Assembly (NCBI GenBank): GCA_000169995.1 | Contig: AAZW01000003.1 | Location: 62,001-126,000 of the forward strand | Origin: Vibrionales bacterium SWAT-3 | GTDB taxonomy: Bacteria; Pseudomonadota; Gammaproteobacteria; Enterobacterales; Vibrionaceae | Reading direction: 5' to 3' | Length of the DNA stretch: 64,000 bases | In this document: piece by piece, positions 54,774 through 64,000 of the stretch | Position numbering within the stretch: the stretch's first letter is position 1 | Layout: each line of letters opens with the position of its first letter | Notes under the pieces: model-generated | Seen by the model: only the letters and a program-made list of their open reading frames with translations | The model's database searches: none | What the model was told of the DNA's origin: nothing | Position numbers and translations under genes: made by a program

Positions 54774-56021
54774 TTAAAGATTACGCGTACGACGCTTAAT
54801 TAGGCGCTCTGCCTCTTTAAGTGCAGTTTTGATGTCCTTGCCTTCATCAAGCACTTCCATCAATGCATTCTCTAAAATAATAGAACGTGCTACGTGGTCG
54901 CCTTGAGCTGGAGATACTGGCTTGATGTTCTGTGCCACTTCTGCAAATAGAAGACGTGCTTTCTGACCACCTAGGAACTCCATCTCTTCTTGGAACAGAT
55001 CATCGTCATACGTCGTTACGTTCGCTGGGAAAGCCGCAATCGTTTCGAAGTGCTTAAGTTGAACTTCACGGTCAGTCGTCATGTACTCGATAAGCGCCCA
55101 TGCTTCATCTGGGTTTTCAGATTGCGTTGGGATAGATAGGAATGAACCACCCCAGCTGCCGTAGATACCATCAGGAAGGTTTTCTACTGCCCACTTACCT
55201 TTGGTTTCAGGTGCAATCCAGTTGTTTAGGTGACCAAGTAGCCAAGCGCCAGAAAGTTGAGTTGCAAATGTGCCGTTGCGGAAGCCTTCGTACCATTCGT
55301 TAGACCAAGCCAGAATGCGGCCATCTAAGCCTTTGTCACGAATCTCTTTTGCTACTTCAAACGCGTGAACAAAGCGCTCTGATGTCACAACTGGGTTGCC
55401 ATCTTTATCGAAGTAAAGACCTTCGCCTTCAGGAACTGTAGTAAAGATGATTGCTTGTGCTACGTCGGCTGCTGAAGCGATAAGCTGTACGTTTTGCTCT
55501 TTTAGTTTCTCACCAGCTGCGATGTATGAATCCCAATCTTTGATTGCGTCTTCTACATTGATGCCCGCTTTTTCAAATACGTCGGTACGGTAGTACATAA
55601 CACCAGGACCAAGGTCGACAGGAATACCGTACATGTCGCCATCAGCACCTTTACCTTGTGCCCATGCGTAAGGTGCGAATCGTTCTTCGTATTTATCTGC
55701 ACCGTAGTTTTCAGACAAGTTAACTAGGCCGCCAGAGCCAACGAATGGACCGATTTTCTCTACGTCCACAACAATCACGTCACCCGCACCTGAGCCCGTT
55801 GCTAGGTTAGTGGTTAGTTTTGTGTGGTGGTCACCGTGGTTGTTCATAAGGTAATCAACTTTGATCCCTGTTTCCTTTTCGAAATCAGGCAGTAATACCT
55901 TCAGGCTACTATCGAAATCAGGGAAACCGTCGAAACGAATCTCTTTGTCAGCTGCGTTTACCGCTGTTGTACCTAATCCTAAAGCAACCGCGCATGAAAG
56001 CGCTAAGGTCTTAAATTTCAT
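54774..56021 (-). CDS. Sugar ABC transporter periplasmic binding protein (SBP family 1)
   Basis: A 415-residue secreted protein. The signal peptide MKFKTLALSCAVALGLGTTA ends at VNA-A. The mature region shows FDGFPDFDSSLKVLLPDFEK, GAGDVIVVDVEKIGPFV and WGGSFLSIPTQSENPDEAWA, typical of sugar SBP1 proteins. It is followed by a stem-loop and the two permeases. The likely ligand is a beta-gluco-oligosaccharide, judged from the GH1 and GH94 enzymes in the operon. Confidence 0.9.
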   Translation of the reverse strand: MKFKTLALSCAVALGLGTTAVNAADKEIRFDGFPDFDSSLKVLLPDFEKETGIKVDYLMNNHGDHHTKLTTNLATGSGAGDVIVVDVEKIGPFVGSGGLVNLSENYGADKYEERFAPYAWAQGKGADGDMYGIPVDLGPGVMYYRTDVFEKAGINVEDAIKDWDSYIAAGEKLKEQNVQLIASAADVAQAIIFTTVPEGEGLYFDKDGNPVVTSERFVHAFEVAKEIRDKGLDGRILAWSNEWYEGFRNGTFATQLSGAWLLGHLNNWIAPETKGKWAVENLPDGIYGSWGGSFLSIPTQSENPDEAWALIEYMTTDREVQLKHFETIAAFPANVTTYDDDLFQEEMEFLGGQKARLLFAEVAQNIKPVSPAQGDHVARSIILENALMEVLDEGKDIKTALKEAERLIKRRTRNL

Positions 56022-56039
56022 GTTCTATCCTTAATATTT

Positions 56040-57047
56040 TTATAGGGTAACCAGTAAATCCGATACCGAGTTTCTAGTGACCAACGTCGGCAGCAATTTA
56101 AAGTTCACGTCATGTTTAATTTTCTTTAGCTTTTGCAGAGTGAGCTGCACTGCTTCAATGCTCATCTCTTCAATGGGGAAATTTATGGTGGTCAAACTAG
56201 GGGTCAGATAGCGCGCGAAGATGGTGTTATCGAAACCCACAAGCGAGATGTCTTTCGGAACCGACAATCCCTCGTTGTGTAAGACTTCGAAAGCGCCAAA
56301 TGCCATGTGATCGTTTGAAGCAAATACCGCTGTGAAGTGGCACTTACGGTTGATCAACTTCTTCATAGCACTGATGCCGGTCTCTTCAGTAAATCCCGCC
56401 TCAGAGACCAAGGCTTCATCGTATGGCACACCCGCTTCTTCCAGTGCCTTGCGATACCCCTGCAAACGCCCCCTAGCGTCTGCTTTATCTAAAGGCCCGG
56501 TAATACACGCGATATCTGTATGTCCCTTTTGCAAAAGATATTGAGTAGCGAGTAGCCCCCCGACTTCGTTATCAATATCAATGCAACTCATCGCCATTTC
56601 TGGGATGAAGCGGTTAATTAAAACCACAGGGGTCCCCTGTTCTTCCAATTCAATTAAATAGTCATCACTGAGCAGTTGAGTATGAAGAATCAAAGCATCG
56701 ACACGACGCCCCAACAGAAACTCCACAGACTCGCGCTGCCCTTGTTCGGTGTTCGAACCCGCTGTAACCACAGCGTGGTAACCGAAGCGGCGTAGGTTTT
56801 CCTCTATGCAGTGCAAGATGCCTGAATAGAAAGATCCGCCCAGTTCTGGAACAACAACACCCACACTTCCGGTACGACTTGAAGCCAAAGCCTGAGCGAT
56901 AGAGTTCGGGCGATAGCCCAGCTCTTTGATCGCCTTTTCAACCTTTAGCTTCTTGTCGTGACTCACTCTACTGGTGCCGTTGATAACCCTAGACACTGTC
57001 GCTTGAGACACACCTGCATGCTCTGATACGTGTTTAATTGTTGCCAC
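56040..57047 (-). CDS. LacI-family transcriptional repressor
   Basis: A 335-residue regulator. The N-terminal HTH and hinge helix are plain: TIKHVSEHAGVSQATVSRVI, then LGYRPNSIAQALASSRTGSVG. A periplasmic-binding-like effector domain follows. It is the first gene of the beta-glucoside operon, 18 bases before the binding-protein gene, and has palindromic operator-like sites just upstream, so autoregulation of the operon is expected. Confidence 0.93.
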   Translation of the reverse strand: MATIKHVSEHAGVSQATVSRVINGTSRVSHDKKLKVEKAIKELGYRPNSIAQALASSRTGSVGVVVPELGGSFYSGILHCIEENLRRFGYHAVVTAGSNTEQGQRESVEFLLGRRVDALILHTQLLSDDYLIELEEQGTPVVLINRFIPEMAMSCIDIDNEVGGLLATQYLLQKGHTDIACITGPLDKADARGRLQGYRKALEEAGVPYDEALVSEAGFTEETGISAMKKLINRKCHFTAVFASNDHMAFGAFEVLHNEGLSVPKDISLVGFDNTIFARYLTPSLTTINFPIEEMSIEAVQLTLQKLKKIKHDVNFKLLPTLVTRNSVSDLLVTL

Positions 57048-57070
57048 TCGAACCTCGATACTTCATTAGC

Positions 57071-57086
57071 TTGTAACCGCTTACAA
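57071..57086. promoter_or_regulatory. LacI-type operator upstream of lacI-family gene
   Basis: TTGTAACCGCTTACAA is a near-perfect 16-bp palindrome of the LacI/GalR operator class, 24 bases before the repressor start codon. Confidence 0.7.
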
Positions 57087-57170
57087 AACGATTATTAAGA
57101 AATTACGTTTTAGTTGAAGTGAGTGTCATCACACTAAACTTGGAGGTAAAAAGGCTGGATTTGGAAATCT

Positions 57171-57186
57171 TGAAAGCGCTTACAGA
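57171..57186. promoter_or_regulatory. Second LacI-type operator
   Basis: TGAAAGCGCTTACAGA carries the AGCGCTT centre of LacI-family operators and lies 100 bases upstream of the first site, a spacing compatible with looping. Confidence 0.6.
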
Positions 57187-57657
57187 TTCACTTCACGCCA
57201 TGAAACTGTTTCATGAGATTATTGTTAACATTATTAGAATGACATCTCGTTAATTGCCATTCAGATCAAAAATCAGCTCGTTCTCCCCGTTTCTCTGTAA
57301 GCACGATTCGATGATAAACCCGCAGCAGACGGTAATATACGGGGCGAAATTGACCCTATTATTTCAGTGTCTATGCGAAATTGTATGGGAACATTTCAAT
57401 TAATCCTAAGGTCTGATAAACCTCTTCTGGGCATAAAAAGCAGAATAGATACAACACTTTCAATGATGCCTACAATCACAACCGCTTCCTGAATCCTGGC
57501 GATTAAAACAATGATGGAATGGGTAGAGTAAGTCGCTTTCAAACAAAGCTATCTACTGTCACTGGATCTATAAAGACGGGATAATAGTGTGTTGCAAATA
57601 AGAGCTAACTGTCGCCGGAACAACAGAGTCTTAAGATGAAACTAAAATCTAGTGGCG

Positions 57658-57683
57658 AAAAAAAGGGCACAAAGAATGTGCCC
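57658..57683 (-). terminator. Intrinsic terminator of the porin gene
   Basis: On the minus strand GGGCAC / GTGCCC with a seven-base loop is followed by seven T, about 150 bases past the porin stop codon. Confidence 0.8.
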
Positions 57684-57832
57684 AAGAATGGAGTTATTTA
57701 ACGTGCCCTAATCAATCTGCCTTTAGGGCTAAAATGGACAGTATTACGTGCTCTTAACAAGCATGGATATTCGAAAGCATGGCTCCTTGAAAATATGCCG
57801 AATTCAAAGAGCTGCGCTTTCTATAGCTGTGA

Positions 57833-59122
57833 TTACCACCAAGCTTCAAACATTGCGCCGAACGACAATGTATCAACATTCGTTGTCTTCACTGTGTTGC
57901 CTTTCGTTTCTACATCACCCACGGTTGTGTAGAAGCGAAGCATTGGACGGCTCCAAGGTAAACCACCTAGAGAAACGTTTTGAGACAGCGTTACTTTCCA
58001 CGCGTTCTCTTCACCGTCGTCATCGTAATCAACCATGCCGTAGCCAGCCTCTAACCATGTAGAGTGAACATCATCCCATTGGTATTGTGGACGAACGATA
58101 CCCGCGTATTCCGTGTTCTCACGGTCTAGATCTGAGCCTGAGTTGTCTTTGTACGACACTAAGTAATCAATGATGAAGTTGTCTGTTGCTGCGTAGCTAC
58201 CTTCAACACTTGCGTACAAAGTTTGGTAATCACCTTTCAGGTCAAATACAGATGAATCCGCACCGTCACCATACTTAACTACCAACTTGTTAGACTCACC
58301 CAAGCCTAAGGTTGCACCCAATAGGTATGCCGTTTCATCGCTGACTTTTGGATCACCCGCTACGTCAGAGTCTGCTTCATCTGAAGCAAAACCATAGTTC
58401 GCATATAGGTCTAGTTGGCCGATACCCGCGTTAATTGAATGAAGCTTAGAAGTAATTGCGTATCGACCGTTGTCGTTCACTAGGCCGCCTTTCACTTGGC
58501 CAACAAAGCCCATGTCTAGCTTGGCACCGCCAAAATCTAGGTTGTTAAAACCAGCGCCTTGACCATCGTGAGACATCCAGAAGTAATCGTTCAAACCTTG
58601 TTGCGGACGTTGATGGAAGTCACGACCAGCCCACATGTACAGCTCAGGCTGGCTTTCAAATACATTGGTTACACCAGCGTACATTTTTTTCATGCTCAGG
58701 CCACCGTCGTCAGCCCACGAGTCAGCTTCCCAGTGGTCAGCCATGAATACGATGTCCCAGATAGCGCCATTGTCAGCTTGGAAAAGCTTAGCTAACTGAA
58801 CTTCGCCACCGTTGGCTTCGTTACCCAAACGACCAACAGAACGGCCTGTTGTACCGATGTCTACGTAACGCTCATCACCACTTTTGTAGTGAGCGCCGTA
58901 ACGAGCGTAACCAGAGAAGACGATACCGTCTGGCACAGTTGTTTCTGAAGTTAGAACCGCTTGTTGTTGATCATCAACATACTTGATGTCACCAACTTGA
59001 GATTCTAACTCTAAGATTCGTTGTTCTAGAGCAGCAAGATCAGTTTCTGCAGCAAAAGAAGAGAGTGAAGCAAGCGAAGCCGCCACTGCGACCGTTATTG
59101 GCAAAAGCTTAAATTTTTGCAT
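57833..59122 (-). CDS. LamB-like maltoporin-family porin
   Basis: A 429-residue outer-membrane protein. The signal peptide ends SSFA-A. A short coiled-coil segment (LAALEQRILELESQVGDI) follows, then alternating beta-strand sequence beginning VFSGYARYGAHYKSG, and GGEVQLAKLF and WAGRDFHQRP as in LamB. It ends in Trp (MFEAWW), as outer-membrane barrels do for BAM recognition. It probably lets beta-glucosides reach the ABC transporter. A LacI-type operator lies upstream, linking it to the same regulon. Confidence 0.9.
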   Translation of the reverse strand: MQKFKLLPITVAVAASLASLSSFAAETDLAALEQRILELESQVGDIKYVDDQQQAVLTSETTVPDGIVFSGYARYGAHYKSGDERYVDIGTTGRSVGRLGNEANGGEVQLAKLFQADNGAIWDIVFMADHWEADSWADDGGLSMKKMYAGVTNVFESQPELYMWAGRDFHQRPQQGLNDYFWMSHDGQGAGFNNLDFGGAKLDMGFVGQVKGGLVNDNGRYAITSKLHSINAGIGQLDLYANYGFASDEADSDVAGDPKVSDETAYLLGATLGLGESNKLVVKYGDGADSSVFDLKGDYQTLYASVEGSYAATDNFIIDYLVSYKDNSGSDLDRENTEYAGIVRPQYQWDDVHSTWLEAGYGMVDYDDDGEENAWKVTLSQNVSLGGLPWSRPMLRFYTTVGDVETKGNTVKTTNVDTLSFGAMFEAWW

Positions 59123-59312
59123 TGTAATTGCCTATTATTTTTTTGAGTTTTCATCGAACAGGGAAATATTAAGCAATGAAAGCGTTGAAAAGTTAGCCGC
59201 TGTTCACATTGATAAATTAGCTTCTGAGCCATGAAACTTTTAGAAAATTCATGGGCAAAAGTATTAAATAAAGATCAGTCATTTAGATTGAATAATGCGT
59301 AAAATATCAGCT

Positions 59313-59326
59313 TGAAATCGCTTTCA
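59313..59326. promoter_or_regulatory. LacI-type operator upstream of the porin gene
   Basis: TGAAATCGCTTTCA is a 14-bp near-palindrome resembling the sites at 57071 and 57171, about 190 bases before the porin start. It supports co-regulation by the adjacent LacI-family repressor. Confidence 0.55.
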
Positions 59327-59402
59327 TTTCATCAATAATGGCGGGGTCTATCACGGAAAAGTGTGTGTGAAAATGAAGGAAATATGGTGCAGTTTTGATT
59401 GA

Positions 59403-59420
59403 TTTTCATATATATGAAAA
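59403..59420. repeat. 18-bp perfect AT-rich palindrome
   Basis: TTTTCATATATATGAAAA is its own complement. It abuts the terminator stem and may be part of a regulator site or only a low-complexity palindrome. Confidence 0.6.
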
Positions 59421-59421
59421 A

Positions 59422-59455
59422 CCTCAAAATCTAAGGTCGATTTTGAGGCTTTTTG
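59422..59455. terminator. Intrinsic terminator after prolyl oligopeptidase gene
   Basis: Ten-bp stem CCTCAAAATC / GATTTTGAGG with A and T runs on both sides, about 45 bases past the minus-strand stop codon. Confidence 0.82.
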
Positions 59456-59495
59456 GTCTGAATCAAACACCCAATTGTGTAGAATCAAGCATTAT

Positions 59496-61556
59496 CTAAA
59501 ACGAATCTAGAGATTCAACGCCCATATTGAACAGCGTAAATGCATAGATATCGGCAGTGAGATCGATCGCTTTACTCAGTGGCATGCCCGCACCGTGACC
59601 CGCATTCACATCAATACGAATCATCACAGGCGCACCACCTTCATGCTTATCTTGCAGCTCTGCAATGAACTTATAAGAGTGCGCTGGCACCACGCGGTCG
59701 TCATGATCGGCGGTCGTGACCAACGTTGCTGGGTAATCGACACCACGCACCACATTGTGAACCGGAGAATAACCAAGCAAGTATTCAAACATCTCTTTGT
59801 TTTGCGCGGAAGTACCGTAGTCGTACGCCCAGCCCTCGCCAGACGTGAAGGTGTGGTAACGCAGCATATCTAGCACCCCAACAGCAGGCAGAGCCACTTG
59901 GAACAGCTCAGGCCTTTGTGTCATACAAGCCCCCACCAGCAAGCCACCATTAGAACCGCCGCGGATCGCTAACTTGTCACTGCTGGTATAGTTTTCTTCG
60001 ATTAAGAACTCGGCTGCGGCAATAAAGTCATCAAATACGTTTTGCTTCTGTTGTTGTGTACCCGCTTTGTGCCACGCTTTGCCATATTCGCCACCACCAC
60101 GCAGGTTCGGCACCGCATACACACCACCGAGTTCCAACCAACTGCCCACCGTACCAGAGAAAGAAGGCGTTAGGCTAACGTTGAAGCCACCATAGGCGTA
60201 CAACATGGTTGGGTTATTACCGTCCAGCTTTAGTCCCTTTTTATAAGAGATAAGCATCGGAACTTGTGTACCATCTTTAGAGGTATAGAAGACTTGCTTA
60301 GATTCGAACTTGTCCGATTCAAACGGAGACTCAGAGCGCTGATAAATTTCTGAGCGGCCAGATTCAACATCAAAAGCGAAAATAGTGGGCGGCGTAACAT
60401 AGTTGGTGAAGGTGTAATAAAGCTGAGTTTGCTCTTTTTTACAACCTAAGCCACTGGCTGTTCCCAGACCGGGTAAGTGGATTTCACGAACGAGGTTACC
60501 TTGGTAATCCAGCTGCTCAATTTTCGACACCACATCCACCATGTAATGAGCAAACAAATAGCCACCCCCAGTGCTGATGTCTAATGGCTGTGGCTTTTCA
60601 GGGATGATGTCTCGCCACTGGTGAGTGCCAGTATCAAAGCTCACCACCTTACCGTTCGGTGCATCCAGATTAGTGTATAGAATAAAGGTCTCATCTTGGT
60701 TATCGATGAGATACGTATCGCTATCTACATGATCAATCAATGTGTTCAGCGATTGTTCTTGTGAATTTAAGTCGATATAAAACAGCCTGTTACCCGACGT
60801 CGATTCTTTGCCAAGAATAATTAGGTAACGATCGTCTTCGGTGGTGTAGCCGGACACATAGCGGTGCTGCTCGGCGTTGTTCGCACCGAAGATCACCTTG
60901 TCGCTCGCTTGCTCTGTACCCAACTCATGGAAGTACAGCTTGTGTTGTTCAGTACGAGCTGAGAGTTCACTGCCATCTGGTTTGTCGTAGCTGGAATAGT
61001 AAAAGCCACGATTGCCTAACCAAGAGATACCGGTAAATTTAGCATCAGTGATTTCCGTTTCGAGCTGTTGTTTAGTCTCGGTATCAATCACGAAGATCTT
61101 GCGCCAGTCACTACCGCCCTCAGAAATGCTGTACGCCACCAAGCTGTAATCTTTCGAGAACGAAACAGAGCCCAATGATGTGGTGCCATCTTCCGAGAAG
61201 GTGTTCGGGTCTAGGAACGCTTCAACCTGCTGACCCTCTTTTTGACGATAGAGAATGCTGTGATTCTGCAGGCCATCATTCTTATAGAAATAGGTGTAAT
61301 CGCCTCTTATGAACGGCTGCGAGCTCTTTTTGTAGTCTTGCGCTTTTGCCAATCGCTCTCGCAGTTCTGCGCGATACGGGATTTGATCGAGGTAATCGAA
61401 CGTGACTTCATTTTGGCTCGCCACCCACTGCGCCGTTTCGTCACTTCTGTCGTCTTCTAACCAACGATATGGGTCTTCGATTATCTGACCAAAATAGTCA
61501 TCGCTGACGATCTGTTTGTTGGTGATTGGATATTGATACTCTTTTAAATAGCTCAT
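59496..61556 (-). CDS. Prolyl oligopeptidase family serine peptidase
   Basis: A 686-residue enzyme of family S9A. The N-terminal half is a beta-propeller starting [20 protein letters not shown], typical of prolyl oligopeptidase. The C-terminal alpha/beta hydrolase has the nucleophile Ser in [14 protein letters not shown], the Asp in [14 protein letters not shown] and the His in [10 protein letters not shown]. It cuts peptides shorter than about 30 residues after proline. No signal peptide is seen, so it is probably cytosolic. It follows a LysR gene by 11 bases. Confidence 0.93.
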   Translation of the reverse strand: MSYLKEYQYPITNKQIVSDDYFGQIIEDPYRWLEDDRSDETAQWVASQNEVTFDYLDQIPYRAELRERLAKAQDYKKSSQPFIRGDYTYFYKNDGLQNHSILYRQKEGQQVEAFLDPNTFSEDGTTSLGSVSFSKDYSLVAYSISEGGSDWRKIFVIDTETKQQLETEITDAKFTGISWLGNRGFYYSSYDKPDGSELSARTEQHKLYFHELGTEQASDKVIFGANNAEQHRYVSGYTTEDDRYLIILGKESTSGNRLFYIDLNSQEQSLNTLIDHVDSDTYLIDNQDETFILYTNLDAPNGKVVSFDTGTHQWRDIIPEKPQPLDISTGGGYLFAHYMVDVVSKIEQLDYQGNLVREIHLPGLGTASGLGCKKEQTQLYYTFTNYVTPPTIFAFDVESGRSEIYQRSESPFESDKFESKQVFYTSKDGTQVPMLISYKKGLKLDGNNPTMLYAYGGFNVSLTPSFSGTVGSWLELGGVYAVPNLRGGGEYGKAWHKAGTQQQKQNVFDDFIAAAEFLIEENYTSSDKLAIRGGSNGGLLVGACMTQRPELFQVALPAVGVLDMLRYHTFTSGEGWAYDYGTSAQNKEMFEYLLGYSPVHNVVRGVDYPATLVTTADHDDRVVPAHSYKFIAELQDKHEGGAPVMIRIDVNAGHGAGMPLSKAIDLTADIYAFTLFNMGVESLDSF

Positions 61557-61567
61557 CGTGATCCTTA

Positions 61568-62485
61568 TTAAAAATAGTGTGAAATCGTCAGATAACGAGT
61601 TCTGATGTGTTCAATCAATAACTTAATCTTATTGGGCGGCTGGCGCGTAAAAGGGTACACCGCATAAATACCGAGCTTCTTACCCACTAAGTCAGGGAAG
61701 ATATCCACCAGCTGACCGTTGCGAATATCGTGATAAACCAGACAACGTGGTACGTACGCCACTCCATGACCACCCAGCGCCGCTTTTCTTAATGCCGTCG
61801 CGTTGTCAGTCGAGAAAGAACCCGAGACACGCACAATGTACTTATCGTTGTCGGTACAGCCATCTTTACTGTGCAAGAACTGCCATTCGCTGGCACCCGT
61901 TGTTTGATAAGCGTATTGCAAGCAATTGTGCTGCACTAAGTCTTTAGGCAGCATCGGCTTGCCGTTCTTGGCGATATACGAGGGCGAGGCACACACCACC
62001 CATTGTGAATCCAATATATGACGGGCAATCAAGCTTGAGTCTTCCAGATACCCCGTACGAATCACCAAGTCCAAACCATCTTCTACTAAGTCAACAAAGC
62101 GATTGTCCAGTGACATATCGACTGTTAAACCTGGATGCATATTACAAAACTCGGCAACGGCGTCTGCAAGAATCAAATCTCCAGAGATAGTAGGCACTGA
62201 CATTTTGATATGGCCGCTGACATTTTCACCAAAGCCTGAAACTGCATCCATAGCCTCTTGAGTCGCCTGCTTCACATTTTTGGCTCCGTGCAAAATTGCC
62301 TTGCCCGCCTCAGTCAAGGTCAATTTACGCGTCGTTCGATATAATAATTGCACGCCAATTTCTTCCTCTAGGCGTGCAATTCTTTTACTAACTACCGAAT
62401 TTGTAAGGTTATTTTGCTCTGCCACCTTACTAAAACTGCCCAGTTCTACTACCTGTGAAAACAGGATCAAATCGTCTGCTCGCAT
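61568..62485 (-). CDS. LysR-family transcriptional regulator
   Basis: A 305-residue regulator. The HTH reads [20 protein letters not shown], then [20 protein letters not shown], matching the LysR DNA-binding domain of the AaeR/PtrR-like branch. The effector domain spans about 90-295. It is divergent from the L-lactate permease gene and directly upstream of the peptidase gene, so either could be its target. Confidence 0.9.
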   Translation of the reverse strand: MRADDLILFSQVVELGSFSKVAEQNNLTNSVVSKRIARLEEEIGVQLLYRTTRKLTLTEAGKAILHGAKNVKQATQEAMDAVSGFGENVSGHIKMSVPTISGDLILADAVAEFCNMHPGLTVDMSLDNRFVDLVEDGLDLVIRTGYLEDSSLIARHILDSQWVVCASPSYIAKNGKPMLPKDLVQHNCLQYAYQTTGASEWQFLHSKDGCTDNDKYIVRVSGSFSTDNATALRKAALGGHGVAYVPRCLVYHDIRNGQLVDIFPDLVGKKLGIYAVYPFTRQPPNKIKLLIEHIRTRYLTISHYF

Positions 62486-62719
62486 CTGATTGTGCCAATT
62501 TTGGAATTAATTACTTTCATTATTTCCCTATATCAATAAAAAATAAAGGGGTAAATTCACACCAAATTAACAAAACAATTACAAAAGAGTCATTCCAATT
62601 ACAAGATTCGCAACCAAATGGTTCCCGTTTAGAGGCCAATAGCGAGTCAAAAAATGACAACCCATAACGTGTTATCTACTTCAAACATGAACGTTTGAAA
62701 ACAGTACGAGGAAGTACCC

Positions 62720-64000
62720 ATGAGTGAAACTCTACTAGCTCTATTGGCCTTTTCACCAATAGTTGTTGCAGCGATTCTGCTGGTCGGCCTGAACTGGCCT
62801 GCGAAAAAAGCGATGCCAGTTGCATTTGCATTAACCGTTGCTATTGCCCTATTTGCTTGGGATATGTCTGGCACTCGCGTGTTGGCCTCTGTATTCCAAG
62901 GTTTCGGTATTACCGTGTCGGTTCTCTGGATTGTGTTCGGCGCCATCTTCTTATTAAACACTTTGAAACACACCGGAGCTATCACCACCATCCGCAACGG
63001 CTTCACCGACATATCCACTGACCGTCGTGTTCAGGCGATCATCATCGCTTGGTGTTTCGGTTCCTTCATTGAGGGCGCATCAGGCTTCGGTACACCTGCA
63101 GCTATTGCAGCGCCGCTACTGGTTGCTATCGGCTTTCCAGCGCTTGCTGCGGTATTGATGGGCATGATGATCCAATCGACGCCAGTATCATTCGGCGCGG
63201 TGGGTACGCCTATCATCGTTGGTGTGAACAAAGGGTTGGACACTCACAACATCGGTGAAAGCCTGATTGCTCATGGTTCTACTTGGGACGCTTACCTACA
63301 ACAAATCACTTCAAGCGTGGCGCTAATTCACGCCTCAGTGGGTGTGATGATGCCAGTGTTGATGGCGATGATGCTGACTCGTTTCTTCGGTAAGAACAAA
63401 AGCTGGACAGAAGGTTTAGACATTCTACCGTTCGCACTGTTTGCTGGTGCAGCGTTCACCATCCCTTACGCACTAACAGGTGTCTTCCTAGGTGCTGAGT
63501 TCCCGTCTCTAATTGGTGGTCTAGTCGGCCTTGCAATTGTTGTTACAGCAGCAAAACGTGGCTTCCTAGTACCGAAATCAAAATGGGATTTCGAGAGCGA
63601 AGACAAATGGCCAGCTGAATGGTTAGGTTCTCTGAAAATCGACCTTGATGACAACAATCAAGGCCATAAGAAGATGAGCATGGCGATGGCATGGGCACCT
63701 TACGTACTGCTGGCTGTGACTCTGGTTGCGAGCCGCGTGAGCCCTGAGTTCAAAGATCTACTGAAGAGCGTTAGCCTATCGTTCAGCAACATCTTTGGTG
63801 AAACCGGTGTGAGCACTGCGATTCAACCTCTTTACCTACCGGGCGGTATCTTAGTCTTCGTCGCGCTGGTTGCTGTTCTGATTCAAGGCCGCAGCGCAGC
63901 GCCACTGGCAAAAGCGTTCGGTGAATCAAGTAAAACACTGATTGGTGCAGGTTTCGTACTGGTGTTCACTATCCCTATGGTTCGTATCTTCATCAACTCT
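62720..64000 (+). CDS. L-lactate permease (LctP family), 3' end beyond window
   Basis: 427 codons are visible and the frame is still open at the window edge; the family is usually about 550-570 residues. Many membrane helices are present, with the family blocks [20 protein letters not shown] and [25 protein letters not shown] sits eight bases before the ATG. LctP/LldP proteins import L-lactate, D-lactate or glycolate with protons. It is divergent from a LysR gene; an lld operon may follow outside the window. Confidence 0.93.
   Translation, partial: MSETLLALLAFSPIVVAAILLVGLNWPAKKAMPVAFALTVAIALFAWDMSGTRVLASVFQGFGITVSVLWIVFGAIFLLNTLKHTGAITTIRNGFTDISTDRRVQAIIIAWCFGSFIEGASGFGTPAAIAAPLLVAIGFPALAAVLMGMMIQSTPVSFGAVGTPIIVGVNKGLDTHNIGESLIAHGSTWDAYLQQITSSVALIHASVGVMMPVLMAMMLTRFFGKNKSWTEGLDILPFALFAGAAFTIPYALTGVFLGAEFPSLIGGLVGLAIVVTAAKRGFLVPKSKWDFESEDKWPAEWLGSLKIDLDDNNQGHKKMSMAMAWAPYVLLAVTLVASRVSPEFKDLLKSVSLSFSNIFGETGVSTAIQPLYLPGGILVFVALVAVLIQGRSAAPLAKAFGESSKTLIGAGFVLVFTIPMVRIFINS

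Larger units (their letters stand above)
57048..57832. other. Long intergenic region upstream of the LacI operon
   Basis: 785 bp between the LacI gene start and the porin gene end. It holds two LacI-type operators near 57071 and 57171, the porin terminator at 57658-57683, and no convincing ORF. The middle part (57250-57650) shows nothing I can name. Confidence 0.5.
59123..59495. other. Porin promoter region
   Basis: 373 bp between the porin start and the prolyl oligopeptidase end. It holds a LacI-type operator, a half-like TGAAAGCGTTGAA at 59177-59189, an 18-bp palindrome at 59403-59420 and a terminator. No ORF. Confidence 0.5.

Noticed and set aside
1..64000. CRISPR arrays, tRNA or rRNA genes
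   Set aside because: No regularly spaced repeats, cloverleaf-like segments or rRNA-like sequence were noticed on either strand; a tRNAscan or CRISPR finder run was not possible.

Overview
The window reads as a marine Vibrio chromosome, probably of the splendidus clade. This is an inference from gene content, protein style and the order of the fructose/mannose-type PTS genes, which matches what I recall of the V. cholerae VC1820-VC1827 block. No rRNA, tRNA or CRISPR array was seen.

Left part (1-31.6 kb) is mostly ordinary. It holds a LysR fragment, an aromatic amino acid permease, the ohrR/ohr peroxide-resistance pair, a NIT-domain chemoreceptor, a small zinc-ribbon protein, an NAD(P)-binding protein with a membrane protein, and two TetR regulators. 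A dense PTS block follows (9.2-20.3 kb): two IIABC-type permeases, an IICB permease, a lone IIB, an HPr-IIA fusion, an AraC regulator, mannose-6-phosphate isomerase, and a single-domain IIA gene cut in two by an ISAs1-family element. Next come an amino-acid-type binding protein and permease, and an ABC operon of the glycerol-3-phosphate/sugar class that encloses a PHP-family metallohydrolase and a HAD hydrolase. The part ends with a LysR gene and a murein-peptide-type binding protein facing a frameshifted mpaA.

Middle part (about 32.4-46.9 kb) is a mobile-element island between mpaA and a 5'-truncated aldose 1-epimerase gene. It contains ISL3, IS110 (IS1111 group), IS21, IS5 (IS903 group) and ISAs1 elements, most with readable ends and target duplications. 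Cargo is an XRE/ImmA metallopeptidase plus PIN-like protein pair, a divergent darcynin/TetR pair broken on both sides by two separate insertions, a methyltransferase and a LysE-type exporter. It also holds an apparently complete ORF-less group II intron of 811 nt, with domain V, domain VI, and an EBS1 loop that matches its 5' exon.

Right part (46.9-64 kb) is a beta-glucoside utilisation locus on the minus strand: a LamB-like porin, a LacI regulator, a binding protein, two permeases, a GH1 beta-glucosidase, an ABC ATPase and a GH94 disaccharide phosphorylase. It is followed by a prolyl oligopeptidase behind a LysR gene, and by an L-lactate permease running off the right edge.

Carbohydrate uptake dominates the chromosomal genes. 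Selfish DNA has recently disabled at least three of them (PTS IIA, darcynin, TetR), and removing each insertion with one copy of its target duplication restores an open frame in every case.
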